Shown here: in pieces, positions 20,818 through 30,378 of the stretch
Numbering within the stretch: the first letter of the stretch is position 1
Layout of the letters: every line of letters starts with the position of its first letter
Assembly: GCA_902491625.1 (NCBI GenBank)
Contig: CABUIO010000004.1
Span: forward strand, 62,001 to 126,000
DNA from: an uncultured Porphyromonadaceae bacterium
GTDB lineage: Bacteria > Bacteroidota > Bacteroidia > Bacteroidales > Muribaculaceae
DNA: 64,000 nucleotides
Reading direction: 5' to 3'
Made by a program: the position numbers and the translations under genes
The notes under the pieces: generated by a model
Database searches by the model: none
The model's input: only the letters and a program-made list of their open reading frames with translations
What the model was told of the DNA's origin: nothing

Positions 20818-21140
20818 GAGGTCGTTTAATAATCATTGTTAATGACAGGGTGGTGTATTTTATGATTAAGGTGCTGTTTATGAGGAGGGAGTTATGCGGG
20901 CATAATGACCGACGAATAAACGCGCATTAACATAAAAGACACCATGATAAGGCAATTCTTAAATTTCTTAAGAATATTGTATTACTGATGCATCTTCTGA
21001 TTTCAAAGGTTGTCCCGAGACTTTCGGGCGTCTTTATCCCTTCGTTTCAGTCACATAGCCCGCTATGCTCCTTCAACTCAGGAATAAATCCGCTCCAAAA
21101 TTCTCGACCCTGTCGTTAACAAGCATTATTAAACAACCTC
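20818..21140 (+). mobile_element. MITE-like element A with 33-bp terminal inverted repeats
   Basis: The left end 20818-20850 starts GAGGTCGTTTAATAATC and is the inverse of 21108-21140 at 29 of 33 positions. The 3-bp flanks are TTA on both sides (20815-20817 and 21141-21143), which looks like a target duplication. There is no coding capacity. Inside are a hairpin-forming 21-mer at 21051-21071 (CATAGC-CC-GCTATG core) and a small ATTCTTAA/TTAAGAAT inverted repeat near 20955. The same 21-mer and similar ends occur in element B at 54403-54732. The element fills almost the whole purA-DUF1015 spacer. Confidence 0.75.
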
Positions 21141-21179
21141 TTAACCTTAACAACAGATACCATAAAAACAATTTGAGAA

Positions 21180-22424
21180 ATGGCAAAAGTAAAACCATTC
21201 AAAGGCATCAGACCTCCCAAATCAATGGTTGAGGAGGTCGTTTCGCGTCCCTACGACGTACTCAATTCCGAAGAAGCGCGGAAAGAGGCCGAGGGTAATC
21301 CCAAGTCGCTCTATCATATCATCAAACCAGAAATCGATTTCGAGCCGGGAACCGATGAGCATGATCCGAAGGTTTATGCCAAGGCTGCCGAGAATTTCGA
21401 GGCCTTCCAGCGCAACGGCTGGCTCGTGCAGGATGACAAGGATCATTACTACATCTATGCACAGACCATGGACGGACGTACTCAGTATGGCTTCGTTGTA
21501 GCCGCTTGGGTCGACGACTACATGGAGGGCAGAATCAAGAAGCATGAGCTGACACGCCGCGACAAGGAGGAAGACCGCATGAAGCATGTCCGCGTCAACA
21601 ATGCCAACGTAGAGCCTGTCTTTTTCGCTTTCCCCGACAACAGCGCGCTGCAGCAGATCATCGATGACGTGACCAAAAATACTCCCGAGTATGACTTTGT
21701 GGCTCCCGATGGTTTCGGCCATACGTTCTGGGTCATCGACGACGACGCCATCAATGCGAAAATCACTGAGGAGTTTGCCAAGATGCCGAGTCTTTATATC
21801 GCCGACGGCCATCACCGTTCGGCTGCGGCCGCTCTCGTGGGTGCCGAAAAGGCGAAGCAGAATCCCGACCATAAGGGTGACGAGGAGTATAACTACTTCC
21901 TCGCGGTGGCTTTCCCGGCTTCGCATCTGAAAATCATCGACTACAACCGCGTTGTTCGTGATCTCAACGGACTCACTCCTGAGGAGTTCCTCAAGAAGCT
22001 TGAAGAGAATTTTGAGGTGAAGAATATGGGCGAGGATATCTATCATCCCACCGGACTCCACAATTTCTCCCTCTATCTCGAAGGCAACTGGTATTCTCTG
22101 ACTGCCAAACCCGGAACTTTCAACGACAACGATCCTATCGGTGTTCTGGACGTCACAGTAAGTTCCGACCTTATCCTTCGCGACATCCTCGGCATCACTG
22201 ATCTCCGCTCCGACAAACGCATCGACTTTGTCGGCGGCATCCGTGGTCTCGGCGAGCTGAAGAGGCGTGTCGACAGCGGTGAGATGAAGATGGCTCTCGC
22301 ACTCTATCCCGTGACCATGAAACAGCTGATCGACATAGCCGACACCGGCAACATAATGCCTCCCAAGACCACATGGTTCGAGCCGAAGCTGCGTTCGGGC
22401 CTCGTGATCCACAAGCTGTCCTGA
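21180..22424 (+). CDS. DUF1015 family protein
   Basis: The product has 414 residues and matches the DUF1015 family along its length. The N-terminal SRPYDVLNSEEAR motif and the signature ADGHHRSAAA (about residue 210) are clear. The biochemical role is unknown. In other Bacteroidales it often lies near serine biosynthesis genes (serC/serA); here these are absent. A MITE-like element ends 40 bases upstream of its ATG, so its promoter may lie inside or at the edge of the element. Confidence 0.88.
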   Translation: MAKVKPFKGIRPPKSMVEEVVSRPYDVLNSEEARKEAEGNPKSLYHIIKPEIDFEPGTDEHDPKVYAKAAENFEAFQRNGWLVQDDKDHYYIYAQTMDGRTQYGFVVAAWVDDYMEGRIKKHELTRRDKEEDRMKHVRVNNANVEPVFFAFPDNSALQQIIDDVTKNTPEYDFVAPDGFGHTFWVIDDDAINAKITEEFAKMPSLYIADGHHRSAAAALVGAEKAKQNPDHKGDEEYNYFLAVAFPASHLKIIDYNRVVRDLNGLTPEEFLKKLEENFEVKNMGEDIYHPTGLHNFSLYLEGNWYSLTAKPGTFNDNDPIGVLDVTVSSDLILRDILGITDLRSDKRIDFVGGIRGLGELKRRVDSGEMKMALALYPVTMKQLIDIADTGNIMPPKTTWFEPKLRSGLVIHKLS

Positions 22425-22517
22425 TGTGTAACAGAACTGTATTCTACAGATAACAATGATGATGCAGGGATGCGGTTACATTCCGTGTCCCTGCATTATT
22501 TCTTAAAAGACCTTGAT

Positions 22518-25500
22518 ATGACCCCCTTTCTCAAAGACCTTGCCGAAACATTCTATGCGAAACATGGCGTGGAACTGAAGGATTTCTGCTTCGTGACCCC
22601 TAACAAACGAAGCGGAACGTTTCTGAAGAACTATCTTCAGGAGGCGTTCAAAAAATCGCAGTCAGGCGAAGGGGTTTTTATCTTGCCAGAGATTGTGACG
22701 ATCACCGATTTCGTGGCCGATCTTTCCGGGATGGTCGTCAATACAAGAATCGACAGCCTCTTTTCCCTCTATAAGATCTATTCCGCAAAGGAGGGAGCTG
22801 AGGTAGATTTTGACCGTTTCAGGATGTGGGGCGAGATTGCGCTCAGCGACTTCAACGATGTCGACATGTTCTGCGTAGACGCTTCCAAATTGTTCCGCAA
22901 TCTTGTGACACTCAATGAGATCGCTACAGACTATCTTACAGATGAACAGCGTGAGGTCGTGGAGACTTATTTCCCGTCGGGTGCCTCGCGCAGGGAAAGC
23001 GGCTCGTTCTGGCGCCATTTCAACAACAAGAGTGATTCCGGAAAGAAGTATCTGCGCCTTTGGGAAGTCCTTGACACTCTTTACCATGAGCTGAAAGAGG
23101 ATCTCGCAAAACGCAATCTGTGTCTTTCCGGTGGTGCTTACCGACGGGCTCTGGAACGGATTGAGGAGAAAGAAATTGAGATTCTACCTTACAAGCAGGT
23201 CGTTTTTGTCGGTTTCAACGCGCTCACGACTGTTGAATACAGAATCTTCAAGGCTGTAAAGAACATCAGGGTCAGACTTGACGGAACATCTCAGAGTCTT
23301 GGAGATTACTACTGGGACGCGGCTGGCGAGATTCTTTCGGGCGACAACTATGCCGCGCATTTCATGAAGAAGAACCGCAAGCATTTTCCCTCGAAACATC
23401 GTCTTGCGGGAAGCAGCAATGTGACCGGATTTCCTCAGACCACCAAGGTTATTGCCTGTCCCGGAAACACGATACAGACAAAGGTAGTGGCCGAAATACT
23501 CAAGGAGGTTCATGCAAAGGAGAGCGAGCTGTTGAAGTCGCCGGAGGGTCTTGCCGTCGCTATGCCGGACGAGAATCTGTTCTTTCCGATGCTTTATTCC
23601 TTGCCTTCGGAACTCGGAGAGGTCAACATCACGATGGGCTATCCGCTGAAGATCACATCTACTTATTCATGGATGAGATTGTTCCGGACACTCCATGCCC
23701 ACAGCAGACTTGAATTCGGAGTCCCTTGTTTTCTGCGACAAGACATAATACCTCTGATTTCCCATCCGATAAGCAGAGTGCTTCTTGGCAGCAAAGTCTG
23801 TCAATGGCTTGGCAGCTGTCTCGGCGGTTATGGATCCTTCACAGTCAGCGCCCTTGATTTTATCAGATTCATGAACTGTGACAATCTTTCCGATGACCCC
23901 AAGGAACGGAAAGTCAGGTTACAGGAATTGACTGCGGGCAAACATAAAAACACTGACAAGGCATTGGAGATGATTCTTCTTCCGTTGTCAGGGTTCAAGC
24001 GTACCGGACAACTATGTGAACATCTGATCGGTATAGTGGATCTTATCATGGCATGTCTTACCGATGCGGAGGATTCGGATACATCTTCGATGCTAAAGTC
24101 TCAGATTGAAATAGACAATCTCACGACTTATGCCGACGCCGTGATGCGGTTTCGCGATGCGGCGGAGCTGCATGGTGTCGAGATGAGTCATATTTCTGCA
24201 TTCGCCCTGATAAATCAGCTTCTCTCTTCCGAACGCATCACACTCAATGGCGAACCTCTCAGCGGCGTACAGATCATGGGCATGCTTGAGACTCGCTCCC
24301 TCGACTTCGAGAACGTGATCATCACCTCCATGAACGAACGTATCTTTCCCCGCAGACTTCGAAACCGTAGCTTCATCCCCAATTCCCTCCGTCAGGATTG
24401 CGGCATGGCGACAACGCGTTTTCAGGAAAGTATATTCGCCTATTATTTCTATCGCATGATTTCGCGTGCCCGCAACGTCTGGCTGCTCTACGATTCCCGG
24501 TCTGCGGGCGTGCGTTCGGGAGATCCTTCAAGATACATCTACCAGCTGCGTTATCTCTATCCTGAAAAAGCGAATCTTATCAATCAGACGCGTCGCATTT
24601 CCGTAGTCTCGGGATCTGCGCAGGAACTTGTCGGTGAAAAAACGCCGGAAGTGATGCAGAAGCTTCTGAGATACCTCGAAAAGGACAGCGGTCATTCTCT
24701 CTCTGCTTCGGCCATAAAGAAATATCTGACATGTCCTTTGCAGTTCTATTTCCATTACATTAAAGGGGTAAAGATTAAGGAGGAGAAGACCGAGGCCATG
24801 AGTCCGGCCGAGATCGGCACTATCTTCCACGACACCATGAAGGATATCTACGCTTCCGAACTTGCCAAGGGCAACCCGGCCGTGATCACTTCGGAAATAA
24901 TTGACGGCTGGCTGAGGAGCGAGAACGGCGGTCTGTCTTTTGCCGCGCAGACACTCAAGGACAACATAACGAAAAAATATCTCCGCGTCGAGAATTTTGA
25001 TGGAGATCTCGAGGGCTATGCAAAGATATACTTCGATCCTATATTTTTCTATGTGAAGTGCACCTTGCAGGCCGACCGTCAGTTCACACCATTTGAGTAT
25101 ATCGGAGGCGAAGATGAAGAGATTGTTACTTTCCCATTGAATGATGACAAGGGAAGAGAAGTCAACATCAAATATATCATTGACCGAATCGACAGGGTTG
25201 ACGGACGTGTCAGGCTGATAGATTACAAGACAGGCGGCGACTCGGTCGAGACCAGGAGCATGGCTGAAGTCTTCAGCAAGAATCACGCTATTCTTCAGCT
25301 TCTTCTTTATGCCTCTCTTTTCGACATCAGGAATGGAAATAATGATCCTTTGAAAATCTGTATCGCGAAACCGGCTTTGCTTGAAAAGTTCGGTTTCAGC
25401 TACGATATCTTTTTCAATGGCGCTGTGCTCGACAGTCATCTCGATGTCAAGGCCGAGTTTGAAAAGAAGATGAGGAGTCTTTTGACCGAGATATTTGATC

Positions 25501-25649
25501 CTGACGTTCCTTTCACCCAGACAAAAAGCCGGAGCTCAACCTACGGACCTTGTAGCTATTGCGACTTTTCGGGAATCTGTCGTATGAAAAAGTTCGACAA
25601 TATGTTAAATAACACATCCTCGGACAACAAATTATTTCAAAAAAATTAA
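22518..25649 (+). CDS. AddB-like PD-(D/E)XK exonuclease with iron-sulfur cysteines
   Basis: The product has 1043 residues from the ATG at 22518 (MTPFLKDLAETF). The N-terminal half resembles an inactivated helicase fold, with TPNKRSGTFLKNYL where a Walker A would lie. The C-terminal nuclease has GTIFHDTMKDIY and LIDYKTGGD (the D and ExK-type residues). A lone Cys in LTCPLQFYFHYI plus three in CSYCDFSGIC give the AddB-type four-cysteine Fe-S cluster. AddB partners AddA in end resection for recombination. No UvrD/AddA gene is adjacent here, so the partner must lie elsewhere. Confidence 0.85.
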   Translation: MTPFLKDLAETFYAKHGVELKDFCFVTPNKRSGTFLKNYLQEAFKKSQSGEGVFILPEIVTITDFVADLSGMVVNTRIDSLFSLYKIYSAKEGAEVDFDRFRMWGEIALSDFNDVDMFCVDASKLFRNLVTLNEIATDYLTDEQREVVETYFPSGASRRESGSFWRHFNNKSDSGKKYLRLWEVLDTLYHELKEDLAKRNLCLSGGAYRRALERIEEKEIEILPYKQVVFVGFNALTTVEYRIFKAVKNIRVRLDGTSQSLGDYYWDAAGEILSGDNYAAHFMKKNRKHFPSKHRLAGSSNVTGFPQTTKVIACPGNTIQTKVVAEILKEVHAKESELLKSPEGLAVAMPDENLFFPMLYSLPSELGEVNITMGYPLKITSTYSWMRLFRTLHAHSRLEFGVPCFLRQDIIPLISHPISRVLLGSKVCQWLGSCLGGYGSFTVSALDFIRFMNCDNLSDDPKERKVRLQELTAGKHKNTDKALEMILLPLSGFKRTGQLCEHLIGIVDLIMACLTDAEDSDTSSMLKSQIEIDNLTTYADAVMRFRDAAELHGVEMSHISAFALINQLLSSERITLNGEPLSGVQIMGMLETRSLDFENVIITSMNERIFPRRLRNRSFIPNSLRQDCGMATTRFQESIFAYYFYRMISRARNVWLLYDSRSAGVRSGDPSRYIYQLRYLYPEKANLINQTRRISVVSGSAQELVGEKTPEVMQKLLRYLEKDSGHSLSASAIKKYLTCPLQFYFHYIKGVKIKEEKTEAMSPAEIGTIFHDTMKDIYASELAKGNPAVITSEIIDGWLRSENGGLSFAAQTLKDNITKKYLRVENFDGDLEGYAKIYFDPIFFYVKCTLQADRQFTPFEYIGGEDEEIVTFPLNDDKGREVNIKYIIDRIDRVDGRVRLIDYKTGGDSVETRSMAEVFSKNHAILQLLLYASLFDIRNGNNDPLKICIAKPALLEKFGFSYDIFFNGAVLDSHLDVKAEFEKKMRSLLTEIFDPDVPFTQTKSRSSTYGPCSYCDFSGICRMKKFDNMLNNTSSDNKLFQKN

Positions 25650-25657
25650 TAACTTTG
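25650..25657 (+). promoter_or_regulatory. -7 box ahead of the ROK kinase gene
   Basis: TAACTTTG directly after the stop of the nuclease gene, 58 bases before the ATG at 25716. No convincing TTG was seen at -33. Confidence 0.55.
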
Positions 25658-25715
25658 TGTCTGTATTCCTTATGCAGGAGTGAATCATTGAAGTTAATCT
25701 GTAAATCAATAAGTT

Positions 25716-26783
25716 ATGACAAAACCTTATGTACTTGGCATCGATATAGGCGGCACTAACACTGTGTTTGGTATCGTCGATGCCCGCGGCCATGTAGTGG
25801 CAAGCGATTCTATCAAAACCCGCAAGCACAACAAATTTGCCGACTACATTGCCGAACTGCACGATGGTATCACACGTCTTCTTAAAGCCAATGATTGCGA
25901 AGACAAGATTCAGGGTATCGGTATCGGTGCTCCTAATGCCAACTATTACACCGGTACAATTGACAATAATGTAAATCTTCCCTGGTCTCTGCCCAATCTT
26001 CCTCTAGCTGAGGAAGTGAGCCGTGCCTTCGGAGGTATTCCTGTTGCTGTCACCAACGACGCTAACGCCGCCGCTATCGGCGAGATGACCTATGGTGCCG
26101 CTCGCGGTATGCGTGACTTCATCATGATCACTCTCGGCACAGGCGTAGGCTCCGGTATCGTCATCAACGGTCAGGTTGTCTACGGACACGATGGTTTTGC
26201 CGGTGAGCTTGGCCACGTGATCGTTAAGCGTCAGAACGGACGTGTCTGCGGATGCGGCCGCTCGGGTTGTCTTGAGGCTTACGCTTCTGCCACAGGCGTG
26301 GCTCGCACTGCACGTGAATTCCTGGAGATTCGCACAGATCCCTCGACACTGCGCGACCTCGACATCGAAAACATTACTTCCAAGGATGTTTACGATGCTG
26401 CAGCTTCCGGCGATAAGCTTGCAAAGGAGATTTTCGAATATACCGGCAAGATTCTCGGTGACGCATTTGCCGATATGATCGCATTCTCGAGTCCTCAGGC
26501 AATCATCCTTTTCGGTGGTCTCGCAAAGAGTGGCGATCTGCTTCTCAAGCCTATCCGCGAAGAGATGGAAAAGGCTGTCATGCCTGTATTCAAGGGAAAG
26601 ACCAAGATCATTCTTTCCGAGCTGAAAGAGAGCGATGCCGCCGTGCTTGGCGCTTCCGCACTCGGATGGGAAGCTAAATATCGTGCTGAGGTTCCGGTTA
26701 ACGAAGTTGCTCATCCCGCACCCGCAGCTGCCGCAGCGCCCGCTGTCACTCCGGCTTCATCCGCAGCTTCAGCAGAAGCCTGA
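25716..26783 (+). CDS. ROK family sugar kinase (glucokinase-like)
   Basis: The product has 355 residues. The phosphate-1 motif GIDIGGTNTVFG starts near residue 8. Asp115 in TNDANAAA is the catalytic base, GTGVGSG is phosphate-2, and GELGH with CGCGRSGCLE (Cys178, Cys180, Cys185 plus His167) is the ROK zinc site. Glucose is the most likely substrate. The last 25 or so residues are almost only Ala, Pro and Ser, which is not part of the ROK fold. A good terminator follows at 26806-26838. Confidence 0.92.
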   Translation: MTKPYVLGIDIGGTNTVFGIVDARGHVVASDSIKTRKHNKFADYIAELHDGITRLLKANDCEDKIQGIGIGAPNANYYTGTIDNNVNLPWSLPNLPLAEEVSRAFGGIPVAVTNDANAAAIGEMTYGAARGMRDFIMITLGTGVGSGIVINGQVVYGHDGFAGELGHVIVKRQNGRVCGCGRSGCLEAYASATGVARTAREFLEIRTDPSTLRDLDIENITSKDVYDAAASGDKLAKEIFEYTGKILGDAFADMIAFSSPQAIILFGGLAKSGDLLLKPIREEMEKAVMPVFKGKTKIILSELKESDAAVLGASALGWEAKYRAEVPVNEVAHPAPAAAAAPAVTPASSAASAEA

Positions 26784-26805
26784 AACATTGACAAATGAAA
26801 TTTTC

Positions 26806-26838
26806 AAGGAGTTGATCTTTTGGATCAGCTCCTTTTTT
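26806..26838 (+). terminator. Rho-independent terminator after the ROK gene
   Basis: AAGGAGTTGATC (26806-26817) pairs with GATCAGCTCCTT (26823-26834) over 12 positions with one G-T pair, followed by a T run. It lies between convergent genes. Confidence 0.85.
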
Positions 26839-26846
26839 GATGTGTT

Positions 26847-27923
26847 TTATTTGTCGGGGAAGATTGACAGTAAGGTCGTGGCCTTCAGGCATGTCTCACG
26901 CCATTCGTCTTCGGGTCGGGAAAGATGTGTGATGCCTCCGCCGACATAAAGGCGTATCCGTCCTTTTGTTTTTTCTACAGTCATGCAGCGGAGCGTGACG
27001 TAAAGCTCACATTGTCTGCGATTTGTGATGGGGCCGCTGTAGCCTCCGTAGTATTCTCTGTCTACGGTCTCTATCGATGCTATATCTGCCAGCGCCTCCT
27101 CTCTCGGCAGACCGCATACTGCAGGAGTAGGAGAGAGCTGTGCGGCAAATTTCAGCACATCAAAATCTTTGTCCGGACGTATAGATCTGATGCGGGAACA
27201 AAGATGCTTTACCGGGCCGGCATATTTGTCGAAAGGTCCGTCGATTTCAGGCGTCATGCGGGCCTTTATAAAAGTTTCCGAGATAAAATCCGTTACCAAC
27301 TGTTGTTCTTCGAGATTTTTGTCATCCCAAGCTTCGTCGGAATTTACTTCCATAGTTCCTGCGAGCGCCATGCTTTCAATCTTGTCGCCGACTGTTTGCA
27401 GGAGCAATTCCGGAATCACTCCGATCCAGAATCTTTCGGAGTCGAGACTCCAGCAGTAGACGTAAGAGGAAGGGTATCTGCTACATAAAGCATGGAAAAC
27501 CGAGGCTAATGAAGTGATGTCGGAATGTGCGTCTATAGTCCTTGCAATTACAGTCTTTCCGCCTCGCGTTTTAAGTCTTTCCGTGAGCTTATTGATTGCG
27601 TTGACATAATCTTTCGATGGCAATATTTTGTCATTTACCGTGATTGTCGGTAGATATGTCGGCGTGATCCAAGGTGTTTGAAACGAAACGGATGGTTTTA
27701 TTATTTTTGCGCTTCTTTCTGATGAAAATGGAGCTACAACGAATCCCGGAGTCTTGCCGTCATACTCCTCGACGTTCAGCAAAGTCCCGACACCAAGCGA
27801 AATGCTGTCATTTTCCGGAAGTCTGTAGGCGAAGAAAGGTGAGCCGCTGTCGGCGAGTGTGTCGAATGCCTTGATCGGATTTTCCGGATGCAATGCTTCA
27901 GAGCAGACTTGCCATGAGGTCAT
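26847..27923 (-). CDS. menF: Chorismate-binding protein, probable isochorismate synthase
   Basis: The product has 358 residues, the size of MenF/EntC enzymes. The chorismate-binding core covers about residues 110-355: LAGTMEVN, then EEQQLVTDFI, GGYSGPITN and YVGGGI near the C-terminus. It isomerises chorismate to isochorismate, normally for menaquinone. The usual partners menD, menB and others are not in the window. Its start overlaps the rimO stop by 26 bases, so it is translated from the rimO message. No other start is available nearby. Confidence 0.85.
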   Translation of the reverse strand: MTSWQVCSEALHPENPIKAFDTLADSGSPFFAYRLPENDSISLGVGTLLNVEEYDGKTPGFVVAPFSSERSAKIIKPSVSFQTPWITPTYLPTITVNDKILPSKDYVNAINKLTERLKTRGGKTVIARTIDAHSDITSLASVFHALCSRYPSSYVYCWSLDSERFWIGVIPELLLQTVGDKIESMALAGTMEVNSDEAWDDKNLEEQQLVTDFISETFIKARMTPEIDGPFDKYAGPVKHLCSRIRSIRPDKDFDVLKFAAQLSPTPAVCGLPREEALADIASIETVDREYYGGYSGPITNRRQCELYVTLRCMTVEKTKGRIRLYVGGGITHLSRPEDEWRETCLKATTLLSIFPDK

Positions 27924-29211
27924 ATTCGTAAGCTTCTGTTATGACGGCGTTAACAAAATCGCCCGGTGTTGCCGGAGCTGTCTCGCCTTCGTAATCAATA
28001 TGCACTTCGTTGTCCACTTCGGGACTGTCCCATTGGGTGCGTCCGATCATGGTTTTTCCTTCGATTCTGTCAATGAGCACCTTGACTTTTTCTCCGACAA
28101 GCGCCTCGTTGAGCGATTCCGCTATTTCGCTCTGCGCCTCAAGCAAAGTGTCGCGGCGCGTTTCCTTGACATCCTGCGGCACATCATCCACGAAATGACT
28201 TGCTCCGTAAGTGCCTTCCTCGGCGCAGTAGACGAAAGCTCCCATTCGGTCGAATTTGATCTCCTTTACAAAGTCAAGAAGTTCCTTGAATTCCTTCTCT
28301 CCCTCGCCCGGAAATCCTGTCATCAGAGTCGTGCGCAGGCGTATTCCGGGCACTTCGCGTCTTATCCTCGCAATGAGTTCGAGCGTTTCCTTACGTCCGA
28401 TGTGCCGGCGCATGTTGTGAAGCACCTTGTCCGAGATGTGCTGCAACGCTATGTCGAGATAGTTGCAGACATTGTCGCGGCGACGCATCACCTCGAGAAC
28501 GTCATATGGGAAATCCACGGGATAGGCATAGTGAAGGCGTATCCATTCGACACCCTGAACATCCGCCATCCTGTCGATCAGTTCCGCAAGCCTCGATTTT
28601 CCGTAAAGGTCAGTTCCGTAGGCTGAAAGATCCTGAGCGATGACATTGAATTCCTTCACGCCAGACGATGCGAGACGTTTGGTTTCGGCGATGATCTCCT
28701 CGATGGGGCGAGAGGTGTGGCGTCCGGTTATCAGAGGAATAGCACAATAAGCGCAGAATCTGTTGCATCCTTCCGAAATCTTTATGTAAGCGCTATAGTC
28801 GCAGTCGGTAAGAACACGTTCCCACGGTTGCGTCCTGTGGTTTCCGGGTTTGCGGTCGGGGAGAGTCGAAATGATTCTGTCCCAGTCGAATTTGCCGAAA
28901 ATGCCGTCAACCTCGGGAAGCTCTTCGGTCAGTTCTTTCCTGTAGCGTTCGGAAAGACATCCCATGACAAACAGTTTACCGATGCGTCCCTCGTTTTTGG
29001 CGTCGATGAGCTGCATGATCATCTCTATCGACTCCTCCTTGGCGTCGCCGATGAATCCGCATGTGTTGACCACGGCGACTTCGCCGCAGACATTGTCGCT
29101 GTCGTGGTGCATGTCGTAGCCACGCACCCTGAGCTGTTTCATAAGTCTCTGGGAGTCGACAAGATTTTTCGAGCATCCCATTGTTATGATGTCGATTCTA
29201 CCTTCCTTCAT
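27898..29211 (-). CDS. rimO: Ribosomal protein S12 methylthiotransferase
   Basis: The product has 437 residues in the usual order: UPF0004 N-terminal domain (GCSKNLVDS with its Cys13, NTCGFIG), radical SAM core (CNRFCAYC cluster motif) and a TRAM domain near the C-terminus. It adds a methylthio group to an Asp of S12 using S-adenosylmethionine and Fe-S clusters. It follows ftsY by 15 bases and overlaps menF, so ftsY-rimO-menF form one operon. Confidence 0.95.
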   Translation of the reverse strand: MKEGRIDIITMGCSKNLVDSQRLMKQLRVRGYDMHHDSDNVCGEVAVVNTCGFIGDAKEESIEMIMQLIDAKNEGRIGKLFVMGCLSERYRKELTEELPEVDGIFGKFDWDRIISTLPDRKPGNHRTQPWERVLTDCDYSAYIKISEGCNRFCAYCAIPLITGRHTSRPIEEIIAETKRLASSGVKEFNVIAQDLSAYGTDLYGKSRLAELIDRMADVQGVEWIRLHYAYPVDFPYDVLEVMRRRDNVCNYLDIALQHISDKVLHNMRRHIGRKETLELIARIRREVPGIRLRTTLMTGFPGEGEKEFKELLDFVKEIKFDRMGAFVYCAEEGTYGASHFVDDVPQDVKETRRDTLLEAQSEIAESLNEALVGEKVKVLIDRIEGKTMIGRTQWDSPEVDNEVHIDYEGETAPATPGDFVNAVITEAYEYDLMASLL

Positions 29212-29226
29212 TCTTTTAAGTGAAGC

Positions 29227-30210
29227 TTACTTGCTTGCGGCGTCTCCGAAAAGCGATTTTACAAACTCATCGCGACGGAACACCTGAAGGTCATCGACAC
29301 CTTCGCCGATGCCGATGTATTTCACGGGGATGTCAAACTGATCCGAAATGCCGATCACGACACCTCCTTTTGCCGTGCCGTCAAGCTTGGTGATGGCAAG
29401 AGCGTTGACTTCGGTAGCGGCGACAAACTGACGCGCCTGCTCGAAAGCGTTCTGTCCTGTGCTGCCGTCGAGCACCAGCAGGATCTCCTGCGGAGCGTCG
29501 GGCACGACACGCTTCATCACGTTCTTGATCTTGGTAAGCTCGTTCATCAGGTTGATCTTGTTGTGCAGACGTCCTGCCGTGTCAATAATCACGACGTCGG
29601 CGCCCTGAGCCTTGGCCGAAGACAATGTGTCGAAGGCCACGGCGGCGGGATCGCTGCCCATCTTCTGTTTTACGACTGGGACGCCTACGCGTTCGCCCCA
29701 CAGATCGAGCTGCTCCACCGCAGCGGCGCGGAATGTGTCGGCAGCGCCAAGCACGACTTTCGCACCGGCGTTTTTGTATTGGGCAGCAAGCTTGCCGATG
29801 GTGGTAGTCTTTCCGACTCCGTTGACGCCTACTACCATGATGACGTATGGATTGCCTTCTGCATCCTTGCGCTCGGAGAAATCGTCGTTTTCGTATATGT
29901 CAGCCTTGTGTACCTCTGCAAGCAGATCGGTGATCTCTTCGCAAAGCATTCTGTTAAGCTCTGACGAATTGACATATTTGTCACGTTTGACGCGCTCTTC
30001 AAGACGTTCGATAATTTTCAGAGTCGTGTCCACGCCGATGTCGCTTGTGATGAACACTTCCTCAAGGTTGTCAAGCACTTCGGCGTCGACAGTGCTTTTA
30101 CCGGCTACCGCGCGGGTGATCTTGCTCCATACTCCTTCCTTAGTCTTTTGAAGACCGGAGTCGAGTTTCTCTTTCTTTTCGCGAGAAAATATCTTTTTAA
30201 AGAATCCCAT
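29227..30210 (-). CDS. ftsY: Signal recognition particle receptor FtsY
   Basis: The product has 327 residues. The NG GTPase has GVNGVGKTTTIGKLA (P-loop), DTFRAAAVEQL, IDTAGR and TKLDGTAKGG. The acidic A domain is reduced to a short basic lead, MGFFKKIFSREKK, common in Bacteroidetes. It docks ribosome-SRP complexes at the membrane. I chose the ATG at 30208-30210 because a TAACTTTG promoter box at 30249-30256 lies inside the longer reading from 30285. Confidence 0.96.
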   Translation of the reverse strand: MGFFKKIFSREKKEKLDSGLQKTKEGVWSKITRAVAGKSTVDAEVLDNLEEVFITSDIGVDTTLKIIERLEERVKRDKYVNSSELNRMLCEEITDLLAEVHKADIYENDDFSERKDAEGNPYVIMVVGVNGVGKTTTIGKLAAQYKNAGAKVVLGAADTFRAAAVEQLDLWGERVGVPVVKQKMGSDPAAVAFDTLSSAKAQGADVVIIDTAGRLHNKINLMNELTKIKNVMKRVVPDAPQEILLVLDGSTGQNAFEQARQFVAATEVNALAITKLDGTAKGGVVIGISDQFDIPVKYIGIGEGVDDLQVFRRDEFVKSLFGDAASK

Positions 30211-30248
30211 TGTATGTTGTGTTTGTCGGTCTGTTCTTTTTGAATTTA

Positions 30249-30256
30249 CAAAGTTA
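30249..30256 (-). promoter_or_regulatory. -7 box of the ftsY operon
   Basis: TAACTTTG on the minus strand, 38 bases ahead of the ftsY ATG. It faces the divergent S24 gene across about 90 bases. Confidence 0.55.
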
Positions 30257-30345
30257 CAAATAAATTTTGATAAGTGGCTTATCACCCTTGGGATAAAAAA
30301 TCATGGGAATTTTCACGAAAAATTTTCCATGTCAAAATCTTTTCG

Positions 30346-30353
30346 TATATTTG
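30346..30353 (+). promoter_or_regulatory. -7 box of the S24 repressor gene
   Basis: TATATTTG, 25 bases before the ATG at 30379. The short leader leaves little room for other signals. Confidence 0.55.
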
Positions 30354-30378
30354 CGGCGAAAAACAATAACTCGATGAT

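Noticed and set aside
21222..22412. 396-codon frame antisense to the DUF1015 gene
   Set aside because: The DUF1015 protein is clear in the other strand; the antisense frame has no recognisable motif.
24528..25439. 303-codon frame antisense to the AddB-like gene
   Set aside because: Covers the nuclease domain in the opposite strand and has no family features.
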